64,000 bases of DNA, from contig CM060307.1 of NCBI GenBank assembly GCA_030674185.1, positions 69,459,405 through 69,523,404 on the forward strand, given 5' to 3'. The notes beneath the pieces were generated by a model that searched no databases, was not told the origin of the DNA, and saw only the letters and a list, made by a program, of their open reading frames with translations. This DNA comes from Monoplex corrugatus (Eukaryota; Mollusca; Gastropoda; Littorinimorpha; Ranellidae). The translations under genes and the position numbers were made by a program. Shown piece after piece: positions 1 to 26,759 of the stretch (within the stretch, counting starts at the first letter, position 1; each line of letters opens with the position of its first letter).

Positions 1-1112
1 TGTAGAGCTTCAGTATTTTTATGTGTGCTAACCCACTGTCAATATACAGTTCTGAAAGTTTCATGTATGTCTTTGTGTTTTTTATTTTGTGATTCCCCCC
101 CCCCCCCCCCCCCCTAGCTCTTACAAGTGGCTGTCTGTGGGGAAAAGAAAGGGAGAAAACTGGCTGTCCAGTGTGTTTCAACAATTCCTGGGATCTGACT
201 CCAGTTCTTCGGATCTGACTCCAGTTCTTCGACCTGTCTTTGGAACTGAAAATGTCAGGGCAGAGAAGACAAAATATTCTTATGGCTTCTTTTACGAAAC
301 TTACTTAATACTAGTTCTTGTACACGCTGTGTGTGGTAGACTTTAAGTATGAACAAACGGAGCATCCTGGGTGAGTTACATTGCTAAAAATTAATGATTT
401 GTTCTCATTGATTAACAATTTAAAAAACAATAACTAATGTGTAAGCATTTCACCACTTTTGGCAGCTCAAGTTGTCCATAGAGGTTTACCACCGCAGGCG
501 ACTCCAGTTGACCGACTGTCTGACAGCTGTAGTCGAGTCAGCCTGAATAATGCAGATTTTAGTGTTACTCTTTTTTGCTTGAGGCTTGAGCAAAATCAAT
601 GGTGAGATTCCAAATATTTATGACGGTTTAAGTGTAGCTGTTCTGAGGACCATTCAGTGTTTTGCTTGCATAAGGAGCATGAGTGTGCACTAGCTGTCCA
701 AGGTCAGTGGTCAGTTCTGCATTCTGCCTGGAAGAGTAAAGATTGCACTTCCATATGCCAAATTGGCCAGTAATTATCTGGGAGCTCCTTGAGCCTGTGC
801 AAAACCTCATGCACGAAGTTTTGAAATGGAGGTTAGGCAAGGTGAGGAGGGGGTGAGGGAGAATGGGACCTATGAAATATTAAGGTGACACCACCAGAAT
901 GGATGTAGCATTAAAATTGGTAGTGCACATGCCACTTGTTATATTGCAGGCTGGTACAGAACTCAAGACATCAGTTATTTGTGTGAGTGTGGGTTTTTTT
1001 TCTGGCATCATCCAGTTTAAACATAGTTTTAGCAGTGTTGAAATGGTTAATAAACAGCATATCTCATTCAGTAGTATTTTTATGATGCTGGTTTGCTATT
1101 TTGTGTTCTCAG
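1..1112. other. No recognised exon; LCMT2 intron or upstream sequence
   Basis: This stretch lies 5' of the first recognisable LCMT2 exon. It holds an 18-bp C run (97-114), a perfect 20-bp direct repeat GGATCTGACTCCAGTTCTTC just after 190, and a copy of a dispersed repeat near 650-870. An open frame at 89-346 is preceded by a CCCCTAG that could act as a splice acceptor, but its translation does not resemble the LCMT2 N-terminus. I leave it uncalled. Confidence 0.5.
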
Positions 1113-15800
<14,688 letters not shown>

Positions 15801-16440
15801 CCTTTGATTATCTGATGCGATCTGTTGAAACGTCCAGCTGGCATCTTATTTTATTCATTTGATATATGTTGATTGTTTGACAGGTTGATTGTGCTTGTTG
15901 TTTGACAGGTTGCTTGATATTTGTTGTTATTTTTGTGATGCGTGTGTGTGTGTGTGTGTGTGCGCGTGCGTGCGTGTGTGTGTTTAGTACTTTAACAAGA
16001 AGACAGTAGAGTTAAGTACAGTATAAATCTACATATGAAAGGATATAGATATGGGACTTACTCTCACAAATTTGACACAAGGAGCAAGAGAACGAACTGA
16101 CTGCACAGTCAGCTAGGCTTTAAATAATTATAATATAATAATAATGATAATAACAATAATAATAATGATGATGATAATGATGAGCAAACTGAGATACAGT
16201 CTCAGATAGGTCGTGAGGGTTTGTCTGAGTAAAATTGAGATTTTTGTTGTTATTTGTTCTTTGGGCTTTTCTTTAGGTATACAGTAGTTTTACAGTGGGG
16301 AATTCACCCTAAAAGAGTAATAAACAAACTGATAATGGTGAGATCCTCAGCAGTACTTTGTTAAAATTACCTGAAAATGGCAGTTTCCACTCCACAGCTG
16401 CATTTTCCCAGCCATTCCGTCACCTTTTAATTGCGAGCCG
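15801..16440. other. LCMT2 3' UTR and downstream sequence
   Basis: Follows the TAA stop. It holds a short TG run near 15940-15980 and an ATAATAATG run near 16125-16180. The first AATAAA that could serve as a polyadenylation signal is at 16319-16324, about 520 bp after the stop. No ORF of interest. Confidence 0.4.
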
Positions 16441-17120
16441 GCACCGGCATCGCCTGTTAGTACTATTTTTGTCCAGGCAGGGTCGACCAAAGTCCATATC
16501 ACTGGCTAGCGTGCCTTTATGTTCTGGCACTACTGATAAAGAAGGAAGCCGAGTGCAGTTTTCTGTGTGTATTGTGAATTTGTGCAATGATCTGCATTAT
16601 TTTCGTCACTTTACCTGTGTGCATTCAGTGCTGTGAATATTCATTGTTCTGAAGAAGTGATCTTTACTTTGTCAGATTACCTTGTCTTTGAAATTTGTTG
16701 AAATTACTAATGTGATGATCGACTGACATCTCCAGGTTGCTCTTTGTTCAGTATAAAGTGAGATTATTTTCGTAGTAGTGACGGAAGTATAGTGCAATTT
16801 ACAATCTTTACATAAATTCCTCAGTTTTGGCAAGGTCTGATTCGTGGTCTTCAGTGCTTTAACTTTCTAAAATTAAAAAAAAATCGCTGTCAGCTGTTTG
16901 TTTTCATTCTTTTTTAGAGGCTTACATTTGACTAAAATCGGGTGTTAGCTGTTGCCTGACGAAGGCATGCGGTGCGCCGGCTATAAACTAGGCCACGCGC
17001 GTGTATTAATTAAGCCAGTCTTTATCCAGGGCAACCTCCGACACATCTCTCTCTCACTCTCTCATTCTCTCTCTCTCCCTCTGTCTGTCTGTCTCTCTCT
17101 GGAGTTGCGTGTAACATTCA

Positions 17121-17168
<48 letters not shown>

Positions 17169-17551
17169 TCTGTCTGTCTGTCTCTCTGTGCATGTGTGTG
17201 TGTGTGTGTGTGTGTGTGTGAGTGTGTGTGTGAGTGAGCGTGTGTGTGTGAGTGTGTGTGTGTGTGTGTGTTTTCAAGCATGTATTTTCAAAATGCATGG
17301 TACATGCACATCATATAACACTATGTACATGTAATGTAAGAGAGAGAGAGAGAGTTTTCAAGCATGTATTCTCAAAATGCATGTCACATGCACCACATCA
17401 TAATTATAACAGTATTTAAAGCAAGAGAAAGAAAGAGAGTGAGTGTGTGTGTGTGCGTGTGTGTGTGTTAAATGCATGTTACATGCATCATATTATGTGA
17501 ATCAGATATGTGTGTGTGTGTGTGATATGCGTGTTTTGATTTGATATTCTC

Positions 17552-17582
<31 letters not shown>

Positions 17583-18045
17583 GTGCATGTGTGTATGTGT
17601 TCAAATGCATGTTAAATCCAGGCCATATTATATGTATAAATCAACTCTGTGTTTTTGTGTGTGTGTGAGTGCGTGTGCGCAAGCGCGCAGAACGCGCGAG
17701 TATATACGTTATGATGCATATCTCTCTGCCTACTGCATGCATCATGTGTGTGTGTGTTATAACTGCTGTGCTCTTCCCGAGTACTGGAATCTAGGTCAAT
17801 CTGGAGGCACATACCATGAACTTAGTGCTAGTGACCAGTGCAGTAACTAACACGCGCGCACCCCTGCTTTGCTCACATACATTTTGTGAGTGGCCTCGCT
17901 ATACGGCAGCGGGACGGGTGAAAAGGGTGTGGGGAGTGGAAGGGAAGGGGAAAGATGCGCGCTATTTATAGCTGGCAGGGCAGAACCAGAACTACGGCCA
18001 ACCCAAGTGTCACGGATTTGTGCGCCGTGACTCCGCCACCACAGC
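16441..18045 (+). mobile_element. Dispersed element split by a 1.34-kb insertion
   Basis: Two parts, 16455-16556 and 17898-18045, are contiguous in the related copy at 47205-47440. Shared marks are GTCGACCAAAGTC, TGATAAAGAAGGAAGC and GAGTGC in the left part, and GCTATAC, CGGCAGC, GTGGAAGGGAAG and GATTTGTGC in the right part. The intervening 16557-17897 is rich in TG and TC microsatellites. GAGTG occurs at both edges (16551-16555 and 17888-17892), as a target duplication would, although a few extra bases follow the right copy. Confidence 0.5.
17120..17275. repeat. Compound (TG)n/(TCTG)n microsatellite
   Basis: About 155 bp of TG runs broken by TCTG and GAGTG blocks, preceded by TCTC runs from 17045. 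The 14-bp TTTTCAAGCATGTA then recurs at about 17271 and 17355, each time followed by CAAAATGCATG, a short local duplication. Confidence 0.85.
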
Positions 18046-18059
18046 TTGACCTCTTACAG

Positions 18060-18903
18060 AACGCCAACATTTATTTTTAAGCTTTTATCATCAAAGTTTG
18101 AGCACTGCATACAGTAATTCAAAGTAACTCAATCAGAGTTTGCAAGAGAGCATTCAATGTGGTTGAATGACAGTGAATGTTCTGAAATTTTCTCCTGTTT
18201 TCTCAAAACAAAGAATATGAACTTGTGACATTTCAGTGGGCCATACTCATGTAGTTTTTGTTCTAGAAATTTCATTTGTGTATCATTGGAGAAGAAGTTT
18301 CAAGCTATTTCCAGTGATGCAATAACTGATGTCTCCAAAAACTGATTTATGTCCCCCTCAGTGAGAATGGGTCATTTAAGTTCTGAGAACATAGAAATTG
18401 CTTGACAGATTTTCAGTATTAGTGATGTCCTAAAGCATATCTTGACTATTTCAGCAATCTGGAGATGTGCAGATGTCTTCTTTTATTATAGACATATCTT
18501 TTAGTGAAGAAAGAGTTCTTAAACTGCCATATGTCATATTCATTTCTATGGTGATGCACAGTCTACCTTTGTGCATTTATTGTGAAGGATTTGGATGGTG
18601 GGGTGAGGGTTGAGAAAGATATTGTCAAGACATTAGGTCATATTGTAAGTTGTTTTAGGCTGCTGCAGAAATTTAGTTCTAAGCATCGTGAGCATTAGAT
18701 TTGCTTGTGTCACAAAATGAACTTGCGTATGACTCGCAAGGAATGATTTGTGTTTGGGTAGGGCAAACTTTCCACTTTGTAATGACCTCTCCGCATTTAT
18801 GTTTCGATTTTATGTAGCATATACTTTTATCTGTTTTTCCTAATCAGTTTGCATATCTTGGCGTGTGTGTGTGCGTGCGTGTGGTGTGTGTGTGTGTGTG
18901 TGT

Positions 18904-18940
<37 letters not shown>

Positions 18941-21150
18941 TACCAAGGAATCACACAAGGATTTTCAGTACATGCTCAGGAACTACATAACTGGGCATGA
19001 AAGGGAAACATCTTTTTCTATAACACTAGTACCACAATAAGCTGCCATGAAAAACATTGATGGTAGGATAATGCATTGCAATTCTTCTACAATGCTATTA
19101 CAGGCACACCTTGTGCTGAGTTAAGTGGACCACAATTAAAACTACAATTGTAAAAATGCTAGTACAATAGGCTGCAATTCTGTTAAATGGTACAATGCAC
19201 ACTTTTTTTTTAGGAATGAGCAAACATTAACAAAAAGCTTTGCTGACAAGATATAGTCATATTTTTAACCTTTGTGTACAGTCTGGGTGCAACTGCACCC
19301 ATACTTGTAGTTTTGTTTTGATAATGACTTTGTAATTTTTTTAAACACATCAATGAATATTCATGACTTTGTCAGTGAGATATTAAAATGTCAGTTTGCC
19401 AAGTTTTGTTTACCCCAGATGATAGATTAGTAAGTAAATAAACAACAAATTCTGTTGTTTTAGTCATTACATTGTGGTTGAAATTGTAACCATATCTCCC
19501 AAGAAGGGAAAACTTAACCCTTGCATTCAGTACATCATGGATGATATTACAGCCATAATCACAATGAGCCAAAACTCCAGCTAGACTGCTCTGTTCTGGA
19601 GGTCAGAGGGGAGTGAGTTGACATGGGTGTTGGATGTATCTGCTGCAGCCTCACTTTCCTCAGGATTGGTTTTTACAACTGTGTAGAAATGTTGATTTTA
19701 TGAAAATCAAGCGATTATTTTTTCTGATACCATCATTTGACTGATTTGTTAGATGGCCATTTCTCTGCTCTGCTGCGCTTTTGTTGTATTCTTGTTTAAT
19801 GGCAGATGGATCATGGGGAGCATCTTTATTACAGTATGTCGTGAAAAGGGAAAAAAAAAGCAGACTCTACATGTACAAAAACTACAGATGGTCTTGTCTC
19901 AAGATACTGTTAAGAAAAGAAGTGCTTAAGGAAATACACTAAGCCCATTGTATATTCTGTAAATAGTTTACAAAATTACTGACAAAACTGTGATTCGCTG
20001 CATGTACGTGTAGCAGGGACATAAAAGTCCATGTCTATTAAACTTTATTGTATAAAAGTAAGCAGAGACATAACAGTCCATATCTATTAATTAAACTTTA
20101 TGTTATGCTGGTCGTGGTTTTTTCAACCAGTAAAAGAACTGCAAAATGAATTAGACAAACTCCATAACTAATGCAAAAACCATGAATAAAGGAAAGATAA
20201 AATCGTTTATCTTTATGAAAACTTAGACTGGGCACTAACGATTAATCAAAGCAAGAGAAAAAAAACGAAAGCACTACATACTCTTTACTAAAACTGAACC
20301 CACCCATTCACCCTTTGTACCTTTTGCATTGTGTGTGCAGGGTTGCTTTTCAATGAATAAACTGCTTTGTCTGTTACTGTGTGGATTGTTTTATTTGGGA
20401 CTGTTTGGATTATGTAAAGAATGTCTCTCTGCTTAGGCAGGCACATTGAATACTACATGAATAGTCTTGAGACTTTTTTTGTTGTTGGTATTATGTCTGT
20501 CTGCAGTTACTTTTTTTCAACATACATCCATACACAGTCGATAAGCAGCTTTCACACATGTTCATAAACCCATAAGCATACAGCACACATGATACTAAAG
20601 CTTGGCTACCACAATCCACAAACCCAAAACAACATATTTTTATATCCCCACACCATACCACTGACAAAAATAAACATGGGAAATATACAAATATGATAAA
20701 TTTTTGACAGAAGTGTGAACATACACACTTGCTGAAACATCAACATGTCATCCTGTAACCCCTTTGGACACTGGGAGGACTGGAGGGATGTTGTAGCAAA
20801 TTGGACCTCCACCTGTGTCTGAGATGTTAGTAATAAACAGATCAGACATGATGGGTCTGATCCATTCTTTTGTTTTTGCCACCAAATAGGCCTACACTAA
20901 ACATGACCATTTCCTTTTCTCTCTCTCTCTGTCTTGCACATATACACAAATCCAAACATACACGTGCACCTCTTTGTATATGAGAATGAAGGGAACGATA
21001 GATTGAAAAATATACTGATCACCATGGTTTCATTGAAACAACCAAGATATTGTGCATTTTATCAGCAACAGTATCAAACAAGAATTAAGTGTCATTAGAA
21101 ATAAGATTCTCCACAGCTCCAATACATGAATATAACAGTAATAATAATGA
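18060..21150. other. Intergenic, no gene seen
   Basis: AT-rich sequence without a supported exon. It holds a TG/TGG microsatellite at 18863-18938 and a possible repeat fragment near 19595-19680. Open frames are short and without family resemblance. Confidence 0.5.
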
Positions 21151-21164
21151 AAGTTTTATAAAGT

Positions 21165-22405
21165 ACAATATCTTATAATTATAATAATAATAATTAATAA
21201 TAATAATATAATAATTACAATATTTATATAGCGCAAAATCTTGATAAAATCAAATCTAAGCGCTGAAGCAGACACACACGCAAGCACGCACACGCACGCG
21301 CACACACACTCACACTCACACACACGCATGGCTATAAATGGGGAGTAAGAATAAAAGCAAGAATAAAAGCAATGGAAAATTATAGAGAGCATAGCATATA
21401 CAATTATATATTATAACCATGTGATTCCCCTCCGAGCGGAGACGGGCTGCAGAGGGGGGGGGGGGGGGTTGAGTGAGGTTAGGATTTTATGCGGAGGAGA
21501 AAAGGTGAGTTTTGAGAGCGGACTTGAAGGAGACAAAAGTAGGTTGCTGACGGACTGAGAGAGGAAGTTTGTTCCAGGAGAGTGGACCAGAAACAGAGAA
21601 GGCTCGTGGACCATAGGTATTGAGCTTAGTGCGTGGAAAGCGAAAAGTCAGAGGATCGGAGGCAGAGCGGAGGGTACGTGAGGGAACATAGATCTCAAGT
21701 AGGCTTGACAGGTAATCGGGGGCTGCGTTATTGAGGCTTTTGTAGCACATGGTGTCTAGTTTGTACTGTAATCGCTTTGAAACAGGGAGCCAGTGAAGTT
21801 GTGCCAGGAGAGGAGATATGTGGTCAGCTTTTTTCTTTTTGAGTACAAGGCGTACAGCATTGTTTTGAATGCGCTGTAGGATGTGAATGGTGGAGGCAGG
21901 AAGACCAGACAGGAGTGAATTGCAATAGTCAATGCGAGACATTATGAAGGAGAGAACGAGTTTTGCAGTTGTTTCGACAGAGAGATACTTCCTGATCAGC
22001 CTTATACGATGGAGATGATAGTAGCAGGATCTGGCAGTTTGAGAAACAAAGTTGTTCATGGAGAGGGTAGAGTCAATGCAGACACCAAGGTTTTTAGCTG
22101 AATCAGAAATTGGGACTGATGTGTTACATAATGGGAGAGAAAGAGGAGGCAGCTGAGAAAGTTTCTGACGGGTGCCAATGAGGATAGCTTCTGTCTTGTC
22201 GTCATTAAGCTGAAGTTTGTTGAACGTCATCCAGTTCTTAATGTCTGAGTAACACTCAGTGGTGCGAGTCAACAGGTGCTGTATATTATCAGGTGAGTCA
22301 CTGTCTTGAAGTTGGGTGTCATCAGCATAGAAGTGGTGTTTTATAGAGTGGGAGTTGATGATGGTGGACAGGGGGGAGGCAAGCTCCTGAGCACACTGCA
22401 CTTTA
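21165..22405 (-). pseudogene. 5'-truncated non-LTR retrotransposon, reverse transcriptase C-terminal part
   Basis: On the minus strand an open frame ends at 21487. It encodes the end of a LINE reverse transcriptase: HHFYADDTQL (catalytic YADD at about 22318-22329), WMTFNKLQLNDDKTEAI, KNLGVCIDSTLSM, SRIDYCNSLLSGLP, LQRIQNNAVRLV, LHWLPVSKRLQYK and the terminal GPLSWNKLPLSVR. The N-terminal RT motifs and the endonuclease are absent. Homology starts near ASPLSTII, just beside the palindrome at 22418; residues upstream of that in the frame come from the palindrome. A 3' UTR follows, with CTCTATAATTTTCCATTGC, a CA/TG tract, GCGCTATATAAATATTG and a tail of ATT repeats. The same 3' end occurs alone at 43444-43615 (+). 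A dead copy; a jockey, CR1 or L2-type clade is a guess. Confidence 0.88.
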
Positions 22406-22417
22406 CAGAAAATATAT

Positions 22418-22954
22418 ACCAGAAGAACAAGAAAACCAATATAAGTGCGTATCCAACGAGACAAAACAAAACAAGCGCAAATTTTCGGCCAACTAGCCTT
22501 TGTCAAGCGCGAACGCGCAGTCACAAACAGATCACAGACACCAAACGATGGATAATAAAAACGGAACTAAAAACTTCCCTGCCGCCTCGTCCAGTGGGTA
22601 AGAAATGGACGGTCACAAACAGATCACAGACACCAAACAATGGATAATAAAAACGGGACTAAAAACTTCCATCCATTTCTTGCCCACTGGACGAGGCGGC
22701 AGGGAAGTTTTTAGTGCCGTTTCATTTCTTACCCACTGGACGAGGCGGCAGGGAAGTTTTTAGTCCCGTTTTTATTATCCATTGTTTGGTGTCTGTGATC
22801 TGTTTGTGACCGTGCGTTCGCGCTTGACAAAGGCTATTTGGCCGAAAATTTGCGCTTGTTTTGTTTTGTCTCGTTGGATACACGCTTATATTGGTTTTCT
22901 TGTTCTTCTGGTTCGTGTTTGCTTGGGCGCGGGCAGTCGCACTTGTTTTGGATC
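22418..22954. mobile_element. 0.5-kb palindromic (foldback) element with 12-bp flanking repeat
   Basis: Two arms of about 240 bp are inverted copies. The left arm begins ACCAGAAGAACAAGAAAACC and the right arm ends in its complement near 22911, meeting around 22665. Within the arms, GTCACAAACAGATCACAGAC, GGATAATAAAAACGG and the 19-bp CCACTGGACGAGGCGGCAG each recur. CAGAAAATATAT flanks the element at 22406-22417 and 22955-22966. About 42 bp of unique GC-rich sequence lies between the right arm and the right flank, so the ends are asymmetric. Small open frames in the arms are mirror images of each other and not genes. Confidence 0.8.
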
Positions 22955-22966
22955 CAGAAAATATAT

Positions 22967-23776
22967 GTAATAAGATATAAATCAATAATAAGTCAATGAT
23001 GTAAGAATGATATGACATCAGCTGGAAAAGAAAACAACAATATCATATTGGTATGATACGAGAAAAATCATTTATATGAATGAATATGCATTCACCAACA
23101 CACATACGTATAGATAGGGATACACATACATACACATGCACATAAACGAACAAGAGCCTACCCAGGGATTCATGGTGACAAACGCATGTACACACTGACA
23201 CAGCCTTACAAACTGATGAAACTTACACAAATGGCATTAACTGACACCATCATTCTTTCAATCACAGTCTGGAAAGGACTAATCCCAGTTATAGTATTGT
23301 TTGAAGAGAGCAATTCTTAAAATTCTCCTAAAAAGAATATGACACAAACCTAGTAGGCCTATGATATGGACTCATTTTTAGATTACCAGCACACGGAGGA
23401 ATGATGCAGGAGTTATGCCACTGGTGTTCTAATAACTAAGATATCAGTAATCCAATGACTAAAGAAATGAGGTGGAAGAGACCTCAACATTCTCAATTAA
23501 GCTGTTTGAGGGTGGATCTCCATCCATACGTTCACTGCTTTATCTTCTTTCATCGTTAATTCATTCCTGTGTTGAGAGAAAAAATATGTAATTATAATTC
23601 AAATAAGCAAAACTTATCTTCTCTTAACATGGCAAACATTATCAGATTGTTAGTATGACAGGAAAAGAATGATAAGCGAGGAAGGACGAACTTGGTACAA
23701 GGGAGACTACTGTGGGACGGGGGTGAATCCCGAACGTCATAGTTTCCAAATTTAGCAACAACGCAGGGTTTCCAAT
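22967..23776. other. Region upstream of COQ10
   Basis: AT-rich sequence becoming mixed in composition from about 23680. The last 130 bp before the COQ10 ATG presumably contain the promoter and 5' UTR. No clear TATA box was seen. Confidence 0.35.
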
Positions 23777-24424
23777 ATGGCTCACGTAAGGCTGACAAGC
23801 AGAGTTGGCAGCCGTTTACTACTGCGCTGTGCGAAAAATGAAGAGAGATTTATTCATGAAAGGTAAGTATATGGATCTGACTTTGATGTAGCTGGTTACC
23901 GACTGTACAGTAAGATTTTATTGACAGCAATGTAAAGAAAGTAGTCGTTGGTCTTTCCTAGTCGATTAATCCAAAGCTTTGCCTTGGGCAAGTTCAGGGT
24001 CAAAATATCATGACCTGAAGTATCTCCTTTGCCTTTGGTTTCGTTTCAGTAATCAGTAACATTAAATTGCCATAGATTATCTATTACAAGCAATGTGAAA
24101 CTGTCTAGGCTAAGAGCTTGACGTTGAAAACAATACTGTAGTCTTTCGGCACTGCAGTAAGATAGATCTACACTGTCAGACTGAGAGTGTGGTGACTGTG
24201 TCAATAATGATTATGATACTTGCATAGATCCTTATGTTACATAATATGTAGTATTATATCATCATTACATCAAACATTTCGCACTTTTGCATTTTATTCT
24301 TTGCTCTTTGAAACTGATCATTGATCAGTACAATTAGTGATTATCATTTTATGAATACAGATGTCATTTAAATGTGTGTGTGTGGGAGAGATAGAGAGAA
24401 AGAGATGGTCTGCATGTCAATAAT

Positions 24425-24492
<68 letters not shown>

Positions 24493-26724
24493 CTCACACA
24501 CACACACACATGCACACACAAGCACACATGCAATGGAGACTTAAGTTAGTCATAATATGGGAACCTTTTATGAAGGGATATGTGAACAATATTTTACAAT
24601 ACATAAAAAAGGAGAGAATGCATTGACAGCTTAACCACCATCACCATCAACACCGCCACAAATATAGCTGATTTAATTGATATCAGATAAATTATGATTA
24701 ATGTTTGGATAAGTGTGGTATTCCAGTGAAGACTGACCCAAGATTGACATTGTAATGTGTGACACTGACAGAAGTTACAAGTGCAAGTTATACATTTTCT
24801 GTTGAACCATTTTACATCACCTTAAAAATGTTCACTTTATAGATGAAGGATTGAGCCAGTACAGATTAGAAAATAGAAACACTGAAAAACAAAGCTGTTT
24901 GAGTGCTTCTGTTGAGACTGTTCTGCATATATGGCAGTCAAGTTAGTATGCAAAACAGTAGGGAGAGGATTGCATACATCCTGTGCTGGTCAGGTAAATG
25001 CCATGAGATGTAGTGGTGGATAAGGCAGAGGATGCTGCAGGAAGTCTGTAGCTATGATTGCACATTGGTAGATGTGGGATGATGATCATTTACCATATAC
25101 CTGGGACAGGTCTGGGGTTTATATCTGCCTACAGTGACAGAGCAGCCATTTCCAGGACAGCATCACTCTCCCCAAATGGGGAAGAGGGGATAAAACCTGC
25201 CTCACATGCATCTGGCAGTCACATCTGTATGGTCATCCAACCCTGCAATCAAAAGAAACAGAAAAACAAGAGATAAGGAAAAGAAAATGTCTTAAACCTT
25301 AGGGCAAGTTAGGCACAAGGAATCCATAGCCTTAATTGCTAGGATGTCAGATTGTTGTAAGGTACACATACTTGCCCTTAGCAAGACTAGATTTGCAGAT
25401 GAAACCCATTCGAGGAAATTTGAGAAGGCTACACTTTCTACTTCATAAAAAAGCCTAAAGATGCTTCAAGAACATCTTTTGTCAGATTCACCATATGCAA
25501 TGAACAAGCTTGCAAAGATGCTGGAAAATCTGCGCTATGGTTATGATGGTATCAGTGATTGCTCAGGGTTGTTGACCTTGCATCTTCGGCTCAGAAAAGA
25601 TTTCTGCAATAGAGTCAATTGCTTCAGTACATTAGTCAGTGCATATACATCAGTGATGATAAATGCATAATATATGATGTTTAAGAAACCATAGAATTTT
25701 ATGAGGAAATCAACTGTCTCGTTGCTATTTAACACTGGAACAGTTCTCCCTCAGATCTCTGCACAAGATCTGTAATTTCTTCACCTGTGTAGATTGAATG
25801 TCCAACCTTAAAAGTTAAGTCCTTAAGGAACATAGCATGCCAGACATTGAGTATCTATGTCCATTGATTGCCAACTTCTTTGGACATGATGTATTGTCCA
25901 TGTGGAAGGTAACTCTTCTCAAAGGTGCTCTCACATAGAGCGCTGAAGCAAGGACACAAACACTGTAGCATCAACACGACCAACTGGAAAGGCAGTGTCC
26001 TAACAGAGTAAGCTACCTACAGCAGTGCATGTTGATCAGTCACATTTGAACAGGGCAAAACAGCTGTTTTTCAGCAGAAGAGAGACTGGCAGGAACAGAA
26101 CCCAGAGCTGAAGGACTCCTTCCCATGAGTTGCCTACAAAAGGACATGTGCTTTCAGGAAAAGCCTTCTATCCTATATGAAGATCCACATAAGTTGTTGG
26201 AAACCAGTATGCCTGATCTATTGGATTTGATAGGAGAGACCATAACCACATTAGTATTTTATTTATTAATACTACTTCACTACTTATCAATAATGCAGTC
26301 ATTACAGATAAGCAAAACCTTTCTATAGATGTGCTTGCATGCTGAGTGCTGCCAAAGACCAAGTGGAAACCCTGCCCACCACACAGCGACATGTGGTGCA
26401 GCCGCACAGACATCTGTTCTCATTGCCAAACCCGCTCAGAGTAAAGCAGAGCAAACGTAAAGAGTACTCCGAACGGCGTCTACTGGGGTGGGTTGGTTAA
26501 TCAATGTAATTTTTTCAGTGTGTGTGTGTGTGCTTGGTTGTGTGTGCGTGTGTGTGTGTGCATGTGTGTGTGTGCATGTGCGTGTGTGTGTGTGTGTGTA
26601 TATGTGTGTGTTTGTGTGCGTGTGTTTGTGTGTGTGCATGTGTTTGTGTGTGTGTGCATGTTTGTGTGTGTGTGCATGTTTGTGTTTGTGTGTGTGTGTG
26701 TGCATGTTTGTGTGTGTGTGTGCG

Positions 26725-26759
<35 letters not shown>

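Noticed and set aside
22306..23018. Facing ORFs with similar proteins (KNKKTNISAYPTRQNK...)
   Set aside because: They arise because the palindrome arms are inverted copies; no independent coding evidence.
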